Positions 25,071-32,836 of a DNA stretch of 41,742 nucleotides are shown here, piece after piece (position 1 is the stretch's first letter; each line of letters begins with the position of its first letter). The stretch covers positions 1 through 41,742 of the forward strand of contig JAKACM010000032.1 in the NCBI GenBank assembly GCA_021821465.1, given 5' to 3'. A program made the position numbers and the translations under genes. This DNA comes from Bacillota bacterium (lineage in GTDB: Bacteria; Bacillota; Sulfobacillia; Sulfobacillales; Sulfobacillaceae). The notes beneath the pieces are model-generated. The model saw only the letters and a program-made list of their open reading frames with translations, was not told the DNA's origin and made no database searches.

Positions 25071-26550
25071 CGAATATTCTCCCCTTTTGGGCCTGTAAAA
25101 GATCATATTGGCTGTGAAGGCAAAGGTTTAATTCCCGGTATCCTTCCACAAGCTGGGTCAAGGAAGTCAAAACCGGGGAAATATCTCCAAGCGAAGACAA
25201 AGCCAATAAAGGTGCGACATCTTCGGTATTAGCGATAAGAAACCGAGGGCTTAGAGATTGGACATCGTGAAGTGCCAATGCTTGGAGGATGGTTCTCAGT
25301 TCGTCTTTTGTGGCCAAAAACCAATTGACGCCGTGGTGAACAGCTTGCCCGACGTCGAAGTCGGGGGCAGTGGGAGAATAATTGTCGGCAAACACCAGTT
25401 TACTGGGACCCAGAGGGGATAAGGGCATAAATTTGGAAAGTTGTCCATGGCTCATGGCGATCAAAAGCGGGGAGCCTACAGCCACCGCATCCGCCCCCAA
25501 AGCGATAAGCTTGGCAATGTCCGCGGCTCCTTTAATCCCTCCGGAGGCAATAAGGGAGAGATCTTGAATGTGATGACGGCGAAGCCAGGCGCGGGAGCGG
25601 GCAATGGCCCAGGCCGTAGAAATCCCAAAGTGGTCGGAAATGACCGTGGGACTGTTTTGACTGGCGGCCTCCTGACCGTCCACCGTAAGTGCATCTATGG
25701 GCCACTTTGTGAGGATGGTCAGATCCTTTTCGATATGGTTGGTGGCAGGCAATTTGACCCCGATCGGAATATCGGGATTTATTCGCTTTAAATAAGAGAA
25801 TAAACGCGGTAAAGGTGGCATTTTGGCATGAATGACCACCGAATGTCCTTGAACCATGCGCCGTATTCGGCGCGGAAGATTTTTTCTTCGGGAAATGCGG
25901 ATATTGGCTTCGGCCCCCTGTCCCAAATGAATTTCCACCATATCCGCAAGCAAGATCACTTCCTTTTGATGATTCCAGGGACCTTGGGACCATTGCAATA
26001 TCCACTTTAGGGCATAAGCCCGTTCTTCGGGCAAATATGGTCCTTCCCCGGAGGAGGTGACAGTGCCGACAATAGTGGATATTTGGGCCAGGGCTGTCTT
26101 GGCCCCGGCACTTAATCCCACCCCGTAGCCCATGGGAGCAATGAGCACGGGAAGTTCCAGCGTTAACGGCTTTTTTGCTCGGGGCCCAATTCTCACCTTC
26201 AGTGAAATGTCTTTCAGTCCCGGAAGATGGGGCTTCAAGGTTGCCGGATCAAAAGCCAGGCGGTCCAGCCAAGGAGTGTTCCTGACAACCGAGCCCATGG
26301 GATGCTCCGCTCTTTTTCCCTTGGCGGAACGCTCCAGCGTCAAAAGAATCTCCCGCCATGACCAGGCTTTCAGGGCGAAAAAGACTTCAAACAAATTGAT
26401 TCGGGGATCGGTTCCGGCAAGATGTTCGAGAAATCCGGATAATCTGCGGATCATCCACCACATACCGAGAAGGAGGACTCCAAGAACCGCGAGCATAGTC
26501 AGAAAGGTGATCAGAACAACTAATCCCGGGGTCATGTTAAAAGAGGTCAT
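25063..26550 (-). CDS. Membrane-anchored FMN protein with a glutamate-synthase-type domain
   Basis: A 495-residue protein with one N-terminal membrane segment (about residues 9-33) followed by a TIM-barrel domain of the glutamate synthase central/FMN family. Recognisable parts are LIAPMGYGVGLSAGAK, IGVKLPATNHIEKDL, ALTVDGQEAA, and the phosphate-binding ASGGIKGAADIAKLIALGADAVAVGSPLL. The cysteines that bind the 3Fe-4S cluster in true glutamate synthase are absent, and there is no glutaminase domain, so it is not a glutamate synthase. Such stand-alone FMN-binding relatives are annotated only by domain. It overlaps the GerB gene by 4 nt and the flavoprotein gene by 8 nt, so it is made together with the germinant receptor. 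A role as an oxidoreductase in the spore membrane is inference. Confidence 0.8.
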   Translation of the reverse strand: MTSFNMTPGLVVLITFLTMLAVLGVLLLGMWWMIRRLSGFLEHLAGTDPRINLFEVFFALKAWSWREILLTLERSAKGKRAEHPMGSVVRNTPWLDRLAFDPATLKPHLPGLKDISLKVRIGPRAKKPLTLELPVLIAPMGYGVGLSAGAKTALAQISTIVGTVTSSGEGPYLPEERAYALKWILQWSQGPWNHQKEVILLADMVEIHLGQGAEANIRISRRKNLPRRIRRMVQGHSVVIHAKMPPLPRLFSYLKRINPDIPIGVKLPATNHIEKDLTILTKWPIDALTVDGQEAASQNSPTVISDHFGISTAWAIARSRAWLRRHHIQDLSLIASGGIKGAADIAKLIALGADAVAVGSPLLIAMSHGQLSKFMPLSPLGPSKLVFADNYSPTAPDFDVGQAVHHGVNWFLATKDELRTILQALALHDVQSLSPRFLIANTEDVAPLLALSSLGDISPVLTSLTQLVEGYRELNLCLHSQYDLLQAQKGRIFGA

Positions 26551-27689
26551 GGGTGAACCTTTGTGCTTTTCCTTTCGCCGCTCCGGTTTCTTTTGCGAAG
26601 CGCGAACAAGCGGATAAGGATGGAGAGGGTTAACATGAGGCTAATCATTGTCAGATCCACCGGATCGAAGAAAGATAATACGACTCGATCCGAATACGCC
26701 GGTGTCGGCAACAGAAATGACAAGAGAAATTCGACCAAGGCAATCGCCCAGCTGATTTGGGGCGTCCAGCGAAACGATTGCGAGAACAATTGGGAGAGAT
26801 TGATGCTTAGGGAGAACAGATGGGTGGCCGAGAAGAAGACGATGCCTCCGCTCCACGTCAGCAAAATAATGAGACCCGGCCGGCTCAAATAAAAGGTCTG
26901 GCTGGATAAGTTGCTGAGAACATAAACCAATGGCCAACGCAGGCTCATGACAGCCTCGGGACCGACGGTACCGACCGTAATCAAATAAATGACGAGAATT
27001 ACGACACCTTGAAAACCGATGGCGGCCAGCGTGAGTTTTCGCACTAACCGTGCCCGGGCCGGGCGCATAAAGTGCGAGACGGTGATGAGCACATCATTTT
27101 GAGTCCAAAGAAACCAGGTGCCGACAACCGCTTCCATCACAGGTGTGAGAACCACATGCGGGGAAGGCCACAAAGCCCATAAGGTCTGTACACTATTCAG
27201 AGCCACGGCGGCGAGAATGAAAAAGCTGAGGGCCAAGACCGGGAACCATACCTGAATATTGCGGCTTAATATGGCCAATGGACGTCCTCCGAACCACCCG
27301 ACTTCAACCAAAATAATTAACTTCAAAAACCATAAAGGTGTGACGGGATAGAAAATGGTGGTGATCATTTGGGCAAAAAGGGTCAAGAGTGCGGCATCCA
27401 CGACCATGCGCAAAATGGTGTAAACGAGCATCCAAGGCCAGGCAAGAAATCCCCAGGTTTGTTGCAGACGTTCTACGAAGATCCCAGGACGTGTCAAAGA
27501 CATCCAGACGAACAGAGCGAATGTGATAATTAAGGCCAATGCAATACTGCCGATTATCGCCCACACGGAGTTGTTTGTGGCTCGAGAAAGCACCGCTTCC
27601 GGCCAGATAAAGACTCCCCCTATGACCATGGACATAGTCAGGAAGAAAAAGAATTGGATGGGGCCTATGGGTTCGACGGTTGACGTCAT
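26547..27689 (-). CDS. gerB: GerB-family spore germination permease
   Basis: A 380-residue integral membrane protein with about ten helices, of the GerAB/amino-acid-permease family that forms the germinant-binding subunit of spore receptors. It begins with PIQFFFFLTMSMVIGGVFIWPEAV, the conserved first helices of the family, and later has ILVEVGWFGGRPLAILSR. Located in the spore inner membrane, it works with GerA and GerC to sense nutrients. It is third in the operon (gene order A-C-B), with 4-nt overlaps on both sides. The C-terminus is basic and cytoplasmic. Confidence 0.88.
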   Translation of the reverse strand: MTSTVEPIGPIQFFFFLTMSMVIGGVFIWPEAVLSRATNNSVWAIIGSIALALIITFALFVWMSLTRPGIFVERLQQTWGFLAWPWMLVYTILRMVVDAALLTLFAQMITTIFYPVTPLWFLKLIILVEVGWFGGRPLAILSRNIQVWFPVLALSFFILAAVALNSVQTLWALWPSPHVVLTPVMEAVVGTWFLWTQNDVLITVSHFMRPARARLVRKLTLAAIGFQGVVILVIYLITVGTVGPEAVMSLRWPLVYVLSNLSSQTFYLSRPGLIILLTWSGGIVFFSATHLFSLSINLSQLFSQSFRWTPQISWAIALVEFLLSFLLPTPAYSDRVVLSFFDPVDLTMISLMLTLSILIRLFALRKRNRSGERKSTKVHP

Positions 27690-28771
27690 CTGAGCATTCC
27701 TTCCCCTTTCAGTGATACCGAGACTGTAATATGGGCATGAATCGGCAAAAATGCGGCACGCTGCCCTTGTTGCCAGAGAATGGACTGCCCGTAACCAAAG
27801 GGATCGGTGCGGGTTTCATTGGCCTTATGAATGGCTGTCAGGCACCAATAGATGATGCGTTTTTGGGCCAGTTCTCGAATTTTGTTCTGACTGAGAATCG
27901 CCTGAGATTCCGGAGCCGTCTGATCAATGAATCCCTTCACTCGAATGCTTTCATCCACCATCATTCCCTTGGCGGTCTTGTGTACCGTGATATGATGGGA
28001 ATCATGAAGTTTGGTTAAACCCACATGATTGCCGTTCCAGTCCAATGACACCGTGGCACGCTTGATCTTGCCGCTCAAGAAACCAAAACCTGTCGTTTCC
28101 CTTGTGGAGTACAAGATCGGTTGGCCGGACGGAGAATAGACCAAAATCTGGCGAATCGCCAGCTTATGATCTCGCAAATTAACCATGGGTACATACGGGC
28201 TGATTCCGGGGGTGACCCCGTGGGACCAGAATTCCCATTCGTGCTGCCCCAAGAGGAAAGGCTGACAGTGAATACAGTCGAAATAGGTGGCCAAATAGCT
28301 GCGGGGTGCCACCACTTGAGGCGAGACAAAAGTCATGAGAGTCTTCACCGAAGGGGTTGCCGCCATCACCCAAAAGGTTTTGGGAATGGGGCCTTGACTG
28401 TTCAAGGCGCTGACAACGGGCCATAATTGCTGCCAGGACAGAGTATTCGGCCATATGAACGTGTGAAGCTGACCGAGATAGACAATTCGGCTGGACTCTT
28501 GCTGGGCCTTCGTCACGGCGCCGGCAAAGGTCGGGGCGTCGACCGAGATCCTATAATACTGTTCGTTGGATTTGATACTCGCCAATGAACTGGGCGAGAG
28601 GGTGACGTTAGGGAAGGTGAAGGTCCACTTAAAATCCCCCGTTTTGGGCTCGGGGGATATCCCGAGACTCACCACAATCCCTTGGTTATCCAAGGGATGA
28701 TCATCCCAGCAACCGCTGAGAGACAATGTTAATAATCCCATGAAAAGCCAGACGACACTTCTGGATCTCAT
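27686..28771 (-). CDS. gerC: GerC-family spore germination lipoprotein
   Basis: A 361-residue Ger(x)C lipoprotein. The signal sequence ends in the lipobox LSGC with the lipidated Cys at position 21, followed by WDDHPLDNQGIVVSLGIS, the conserved start of mature GerC proteins (C-W-[DN]-x-x-E/P-[LI] type). The rest comprises the three alpha/beta domains of the family. It sits on the outer face of the inner spore membrane and is needed for receptor function. It overlaps gerA upstream and gerB downstream by 4 nt (ATGA). Confidence 0.88.
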   Translation of the reverse strand: MRSRSVVWLFMGLLTLSLSGCWDDHPLDNQGIVVSLGISPEPKTGDFKWTFTFPNVTLSPSSLASIKSNEQYYRISVDAPTFAGAVTKAQQESSRIVYLGQLHTFIWPNTLSWQQLWPVVSALNSQGPIPKTFWVMAATPSVKTLMTFVSPQVVAPRSYLATYFDCIHCQPFLLGQHEWEFWSHGVTPGISPYVPMVNLRDHKLAIRQILVYSPSGQPILYSTRETTGFGFLSGKIKRATVSLDWNGNHVGLTKLHDSHHITVHKTAKGMMVDESIRVKGFIDQTAPESQAILSQNKIRELAQKRIIYWCLTAIHKANETRTDPFGYGQSILWQQGQRAAFLPIHAHITVSVSLKGEGMLR

Positions 28772-30339
28772 TGCCTTCGGTCCTGGCTCATTTTTAAATG
28801 AGCCTGCTCCTTCACCGTTTCGGTCTCATTCCAGGTGGGGCTTAAGGAGCGAGAGGTTGTGAGATGGGCACGAATACTGGTCCATGGGGTTCGGATCACA
28901 TAGTCTTTCCAGTCACCAAGCCTAAGTGGTGCCGCAGGGGCCAGATAAGGCACCCCGAACGAATTCATGGACATGAGAACGCCTACCAGATAAAAGGTGG
29001 CCAAGAGTATGCCTAAGAGACCCAAAACAGAGGAGATTATGAGCATGGCGAAATTGACGATACGCCAGGTTCCGGTCAGTTCATAGACGGGAACCGAAAA
29101 GAAACTCAGGGCCGTTAGAGTGATGACGACAATAATTTGGGGACTCACAAAGCCGGCTTTGACCACCGCGGTGCCCACCACAATGGCACCGACCGTCCCG
29201 ATAGTCGTACTGATGGCTTTGGGAAGGCGCAGGGCCGCTTCCCGTAAGACTTCCACGATCAGAACCATGAGGATGGCTTCAATAAAAGGGGAGAAGGGAA
29301 GAGCGGCATGATCGCCTAAGGTGATAATGAGGAGGGTGGCCGGGACCAAATTGGGATTGACCTGAGTCATGGCAATATAGATAGCGGGAAAGTATATGCC
29401 GAAGATCCAGGCAATAAAGCGAATGACCCGGACAAAAGAGGTATCATACCATGCATCGGAATAATCCATGGATGTCCGGTAGAAGTCGGCCAGGGATGCG
29501 GGAGCAATGAGAACAAAAGGATCCCCATCCACCAAGACCACCACTTTTCCCGCCAGAAGATTCCAGCAGGCTAAATCCACTCGCTCGGTGGAGCGGATAG
29601 TGGGGAAAATCGAGCGGGGGTGATCTCGTATCAATCCGGCAATAATGGTGGCATTAACATGACCCGAAATATCGATTCCCTGAAGTCGATCCAAACAGGT
29701 GGCTACTAAGGCAGGATTGGCGACACCGCCCAAATAGGCAACGACGACGGCGGTGTGCTGCCGACTTCCCAAGGTGATTTGTTGAAAGTGCAGATGAGGA
29801 TCCAAAATCCTCTGACGCAGCTGATTCATTTGGGTCAACATCACTTCATTAAATGCGTCTTCCGGTCCGCGGACGCTGATTTCGGTTTGCGGGCGGCCGG
29901 TGGATCGTTGTCGATATGTGACGGTATCAACAACCCAAACTTTGTCGAATTCGGGCGCAAATATCAAGGTATTGCCGGCAGCCAGGGACTGGAGGATCTG
30001 ATCCCACTCGGTCTCGGAATGCACGTGCCCTGGGGTAATCACGGATTCGCCCCAGGATTCGGCAGGCTCGGTGGTCTTGAGCAAGGGGGCGATAATGTCC
30101 TGATCAACCATTTGGGAATCGGACATCCCATCGATGGAGGCAATCAGGACTTTATCCGGCTTATAGGCCGGTACGGTAATCCAACGCAGCAACACATCGG
30201 GACTGGATCCCAACCCCGCTTTCAAACGATGATAGGCTCCCTGCACATTAGGGTAATAACGCGTGAGTGCATCAGGAGCTTGCTGCAACATCAGGATCCA
30301 TCCGTCGAGTTCCTCGAGAAGTGGCGCAGTGCTGCTCAT
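28768..30339 (-). CDS. gerA: GerA-family spore germination protein
   Basis: A 523-residue GerA-type receptor subunit, first gene of the operon. The N-terminal soluble part (to about 280) contains SVRGPEDAFNEVM and the ITLGSRQHTAVVVAYL region; the membrane part includes VVVLVDGDPFVLIAPASLADFY and four to five helices, all typical. ATG 30339 is preferred because a perfect AAGGAGG lies 11 nt upstream; the frame stays open to a TTG at 30405, with a weaker GGGAGG site in front of a TTG/GTG pair. GerA subunits oligomerise and are proposed to form the ion channel opened on germinant binding. A forespore-type promoter candidate lies upstream. Confidence 0.9.
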   Translation of the reverse strand: MSSTAPLLEELDGWILMLQQAPDALTRYYPNVQGAYHRLKAGLGSSPDVLLRWITVPAYKPDKVLIASIDGMSDSQMVDQDIIAPLLKTTEPAESWGESVITPGHVHSETEWDQILQSLAAGNTLIFAPEFDKVWVVDTVTYRQRSTGRPQTEISVRGPEDAFNEVMLTQMNQLRQRILDPHLHFQQITLGSRQHTAVVVAYLGGVANPALVATCLDRLQGIDISGHVNATIIAGLIRDHPRSIFPTIRSTERVDLACWNLLAGKVVVLVDGDPFVLIAPASLADFYRTSMDYSDAWYDTSFVRVIRFIAWIFGIYFPAIYIAMTQVNPNLVPATLLIITLGDHAALPFSPFIEAILMVLIVEVLREAALRLPKAISTTIGTVGAIVVGTAVVKAGFVSPQIIVVITLTALSFFSVPVYELTGTWRIVNFAMLIISSVLGLLGILLATFYLVGVLMSMNSFGVPYLAPAAPLRLGDWKDYVIRTPWTSIRAHLTTSRSLSPTWNETETVKEQAHLKMSQDRRQ

Positions 30340-30405
30340 AATGGCATTGACCTCCTTCGGTTGGAATACAGGCCTGTTCACGATCAATACATCCTCCCTT
30401 GGCAA

Positions 30406-30440
30406 TAGTGTGATCGATATCCGATTTTCAATACTGTCAA
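30406..30440 (-). promoter_or_regulatory. Candidate forespore (sigma-G/F-type) promoter of the ger operon
   Basis: On the minus strand GTATT (plus 30430-30434) and CACACTA (plus 30406-30412) are 17 nt apart. They fit the sigma-G consensus GHATR and CATNHTA with one mismatch in each box, as expected for germination receptor genes. A TTGACA (plus 30435-30440) just before it gives a competing sigma-A -35 box, but without a good -10. The start would lie roughly 60 nt before the chosen ATG. Confidence 0.4.
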
Positions 30441-30747
30441 AAATAACGCCAATAAATGTTAAATCGTGGTGTTTTCACGAAAGGAGGCGAGTCTTTTGCC
30501 AGCTGCCGGCTTGGTAATAAGATCTCACTGTGGTGACGCCAAAGAAAAAACGAATCGGTAGCATTCGCTAAAGGGTGCGCTAAAAAGCATATAATAGCCA
30601 TAGTGCGCCATAATTGTCTCCAAGTACCATATGGATTCTGACCGGGGTTTGGACTGTAAGTAATGCTAATCGTATTCCGGCACACTATCGCAGTGAATTC
30701 CAGGTCGAATGATCTGATAACCTGACGCCGGATGGAATCCGAACACG

Positions 30748-30962
30748 ATGAACGAGATTTTGGTCTTTGGTGGTAATAAGCGGTCCAATCCCAAACGGGA
30801 CATGCTCGATGTGCAAGTACTTGACCAAAAATGCACCGTGGACTGGGGAATTTCTAGCTCATGGGCGGTCGATGCCTAGTCGTGTTATTCTGCCATAACC
30901 AAGATCACAATGCCTACGTGATCACCGTACGGGACATGGATTCACGGGAAAAAACGTTATAG
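30748..30962 (+). pseudogene. Degraded toxin gene of a type II toxin-antitoxin pair (BrnT-like)
   Basis: From about 30880 the frame reads VLFCHNQDHNAYVITVRDMDSREKTL, which resembles the C-terminal strand and helix of BrnT-type toxins (I-T-x-R-D-M-x-x-x-E-x-x-L-Y-R). The upstream part from ATG 30748 is interrupted by TAG 30877-30879 and does not align well in any one frame, so the 5' half has decayed. The last stop (TAG 30960) lies 3 nt before the antitoxin ATG, the normal toxin-antitoxin gene order for this family. BrnT is a ribonuclease toxin; this copy should be inactive. Confidence 0.45.
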
Positions 30963-30965
30963 GGG

Positions 30966-31266
30966 ATGAGAGATGTGAAGGATAATCGAGAATTACCTTT
31001 CGATCCGAGCAACGATAATAATGCAGCGGTTTGGGTCGATACGCACAGTACCCTGGAGTTGGCCGGAGAACGTGTACAAAATGTCACAGTGAAAAAACTC
31101 ATCGAACGGAAATCCAAGGATTTGAAAACTCACCATTCGCATCGATTCCAAGGACATGGAACGGCTGAAAAAGGCTTCAGATAAGAAGGGAATTGGATAT
31201 ACCACCATGGCTATGGCTCGTATGTTGCTGCATCAAGAATTGCAAAAAGAAGAGAGAACACCGTAA
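30966..31266 (+). pseudogene. CopG/BrnA-type antitoxin, frameshifted
   Basis: The first frame (ATG 30966) gives DNRELPFDPSNDNNAAVWVDTHS, matching the N-terminal region of CopG-type antitoxins (D/N-rich, W-x-x-T-H-S). Near the A-run at 31125-31128 the frame shifts by one base. The ribbon-helix-helix DNA-binding part then continues as LTIRIDSKDMERLKKASDKK and MARMLLHQELQKEE, ending at TAA 31264-31266. Joining the two frames gives a full-length antitoxin of about 99 residues. With the toxin remnant upstream this is a decayed TA locus, or the shift is a homopolymer sequencing error; the toxin's separate decay favours true loss. Confidence 0.65.
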
Positions 31267-31472
31267 CGATCCCCCAGGGCTTATGACGTTAACTCGTTAA
31301 CTGCCCATGCGAACAAGGCATGACGGCAGGCCAAAACCGCCGCCTCCATCCGGCACGGCTTTGGCTTGTGCATTCGCGACCACCTCTTAAACAAACCTAA
31401 CGGCAGCCCTTCCAATGTGGTTCGAATCTCCGCTTGCACCCCAAAGATGTAATTGCCTTGTTTCTGAGTGTC

Positions 31473-31500
31473 GGAAAAAACCGCCTCAGGGCGGTTTCGA
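31473..31500 (-). terminator. Rho-independent terminator of the glcDE-like/dapA-like unit
   Basis: AAACCGCC (31478-31485) pairs with GGCGGTTT (31490-31497) around TCAG. On the minus strand the stem is followed by a run of T residues (GGTTTTTTCC). It begins about 18 nt after the dapA-like stop codon at 31516. Confidence 0.85.
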
Positions 31501-31515
31501 GGATCACACAGTGCG

Positions 31516-32016
31516 TCAAGGAATCAAATGATAGCGGTTTAGCACCGTTCGTATCCCCATGGCTTGAGGAGATTCCTTATCCAATGGGTGATAAGGAGGG
31601 AGGAGATGACCGTCATAGTGATCGATAAGGGATTGGGCAAACTTAAACCCTCGGATTCCGTCTGCTTGTCTTAACGCATTTGCTAATTCGATCAGTTGAT
31701 GTTCGTTGACTCGGGCTTGTTCCAAATTGCCCGATTCGAAGTGTCGAGCAAGATCGGCTATCCACCCGGGTACAATATTTCCGGATGCTACGACGGCTCC
31801 CTGCCCGCCTACCGCCAAAGCCGGCAAGATTAGAGTTTCGGTCCCCGTTAGCACTTTAAAGCCGGGAACCGATTGCGTTAGGTATAAGACTTGCAGAAAA
31901 TAGTCGAAATCACGGCTGCTGTCCTTTATCCCCATGATATTTGGATGACGGGCCAATTTGGCCACGATCTCGGGTGAAATCATGACTTTAGTATAGGGCG
32001 GAATATTGTAGAGCTT
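31516..32016 (-). pseudogene. dapA: DapA-family aldolase/dihydrodipicolinate synthase-like gene, 3' part
   Basis: This is the C-terminal ~165 residues of a DHDPS/N-acetylneuraminate-lyase superfamily enzyme. It resumes with KLYNIPPYTKVM, which carries the catalytic-site Tyr (YNIP), followed by the Schiff-base lysine in MGIKDSS and the family GTETLILPALAVGGQGAV segment. An in-frame ATG (31983) starts the longest open frame, but coding resemblance extends upstream to about 32016, where the insertion begins. Together with the 5' part (32364-32759) it would make a normal ~297-residue enzyme. The substrate may be pyruvate plus an aldehyde other than the lysine-pathway one, since the gene follows a glycolate-oxidase-type gene. 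Confidence 0.8.
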
Positions 32017-32363
32017 GACACTCCCCCTGGCTAAAGCCGGGGATTCTTGCGAGGAACCGGCTTACGTCCGCTTTACTCGCAAAGGGTTAGCCAAAAACCC
32101 CCTAGCCGGTCGCCCGAAGGTCTCCGGTTACTTGGAATGATCGTTCGCCGAATCCTGTTAACGTCTGGCCTTGACGACGCGATACATTTTACGTCTCCCA
32201 CGATTGCGGGAGACAACCGCTAACGTATCCAATTTTCAAAGGACGAACACGTAGTTAGTTTATCACGAAACGACTCGGGTATGGCATGGCAGAGAAAAAC
32301 TTTCGCCTGCCGTCGAGCGCCTGATATCCCCATCGCTCAACCGAGGGGTTTTACGGCGCGTTC
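32017..32363 (-). mobile_element. ~347-bp palindrome-ended insertion in dapA-like gene (IS200/IS605-type derivative without transposase)
   Basis: The insertion interrupts the aldolase reading frame between VPII and KLYNIP. Both ends carry imperfect hairpins with CCCC/GGGG stems: 32024-32042 (TAAA loop, one bulged T) and 32328-32348 (bulged, 6-nt loop). Subterminal hairpins without inverted terminal repeats or a clear target duplication are the hallmark of single-strand IS200/IS605 elements. A third hairpin (GTCTCCC 32193-32199 with GGGAGAC 32208-32214) lies inside. No open frame long enough for TnpA or TnpB exists, so it is a non-autonomous derivative. The end nearest 32020 on the minus strand has the layout of a right end where a TnpB guide RNA would terminate. 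Exact borders may be off by several bases. Confidence 0.65.
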
Positions 32364-32759
32364 GATAATGGGAACAGATGCGAAATCGGCGACATCTTGA
32401 TAAAATTTTTCCACATATTGGGAATCCATGAGGTAATACGAGGGGGACGGAATGAGCAACCCCGTCAAATTCAGGTCTCTCAAGGCGTCTATATCCCGGT
32501 AGATGTCGTCTTGGACAGTACCCATAACTCCCGTATAGACTTCTCGCTGTCCTTGAATTCTCTTTAGCACGGCCTCACGCATTTGCCTGCGCAGCGTTAA
32601 AGAGGCGCCGGCACCTTCTCCCGTCGAGCCTAATATCGAAAAATCTATCGTTTGAGCGGCTAATATGCGACGAATCAAGCGGTCCAGGACCTCCTCGTCC
32701 AGTCTGCCGTCGGGAGTCAGTGGGGTAATCAAGGCGGTTTGAAGGTTAATGTTGTTCAT
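32364..32759 (-). pseudogene. dapA: DapA-family aldolase/dihydrodipicolinate synthase-like gene, 5' part
   Basis: Residues 1-132 of the same enzyme: ALITPLTPDGRLDEE, the ILGSTGEGAGASL motif (normally GTTGE) and TGVMGTVQDDIYRDI, ending at VADFASVPII. Translation would then run into the insertion and stop after eight foreign residues (stop at 32337). ATG 32759 follows GGAGGAAAAAA. It lies 77 nt downstream of the GlcD-GlcE fusion gene on the same strand and was probably co-transcribed with it. The break removes the catalytic lysine, so the gene should be inactive unless the element is excised. Confidence 0.8.
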
Positions 32760-32836
32760 TTTTTTCCTCCATCTTTTGGGATTTAAGGCGAACCTCTTTT
32801 TATACTCGGGTGTGCTCTTCCGCGGTTTTCAAGGGT

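Noticed and set aside
31405..31440. GGTTCGAATCTCC resembling a tRNA T-arm.
   Set aside because: The flanking five bases on each side do not pair, and no acceptor stem, anticodon arm or D-arm can be built upstream.
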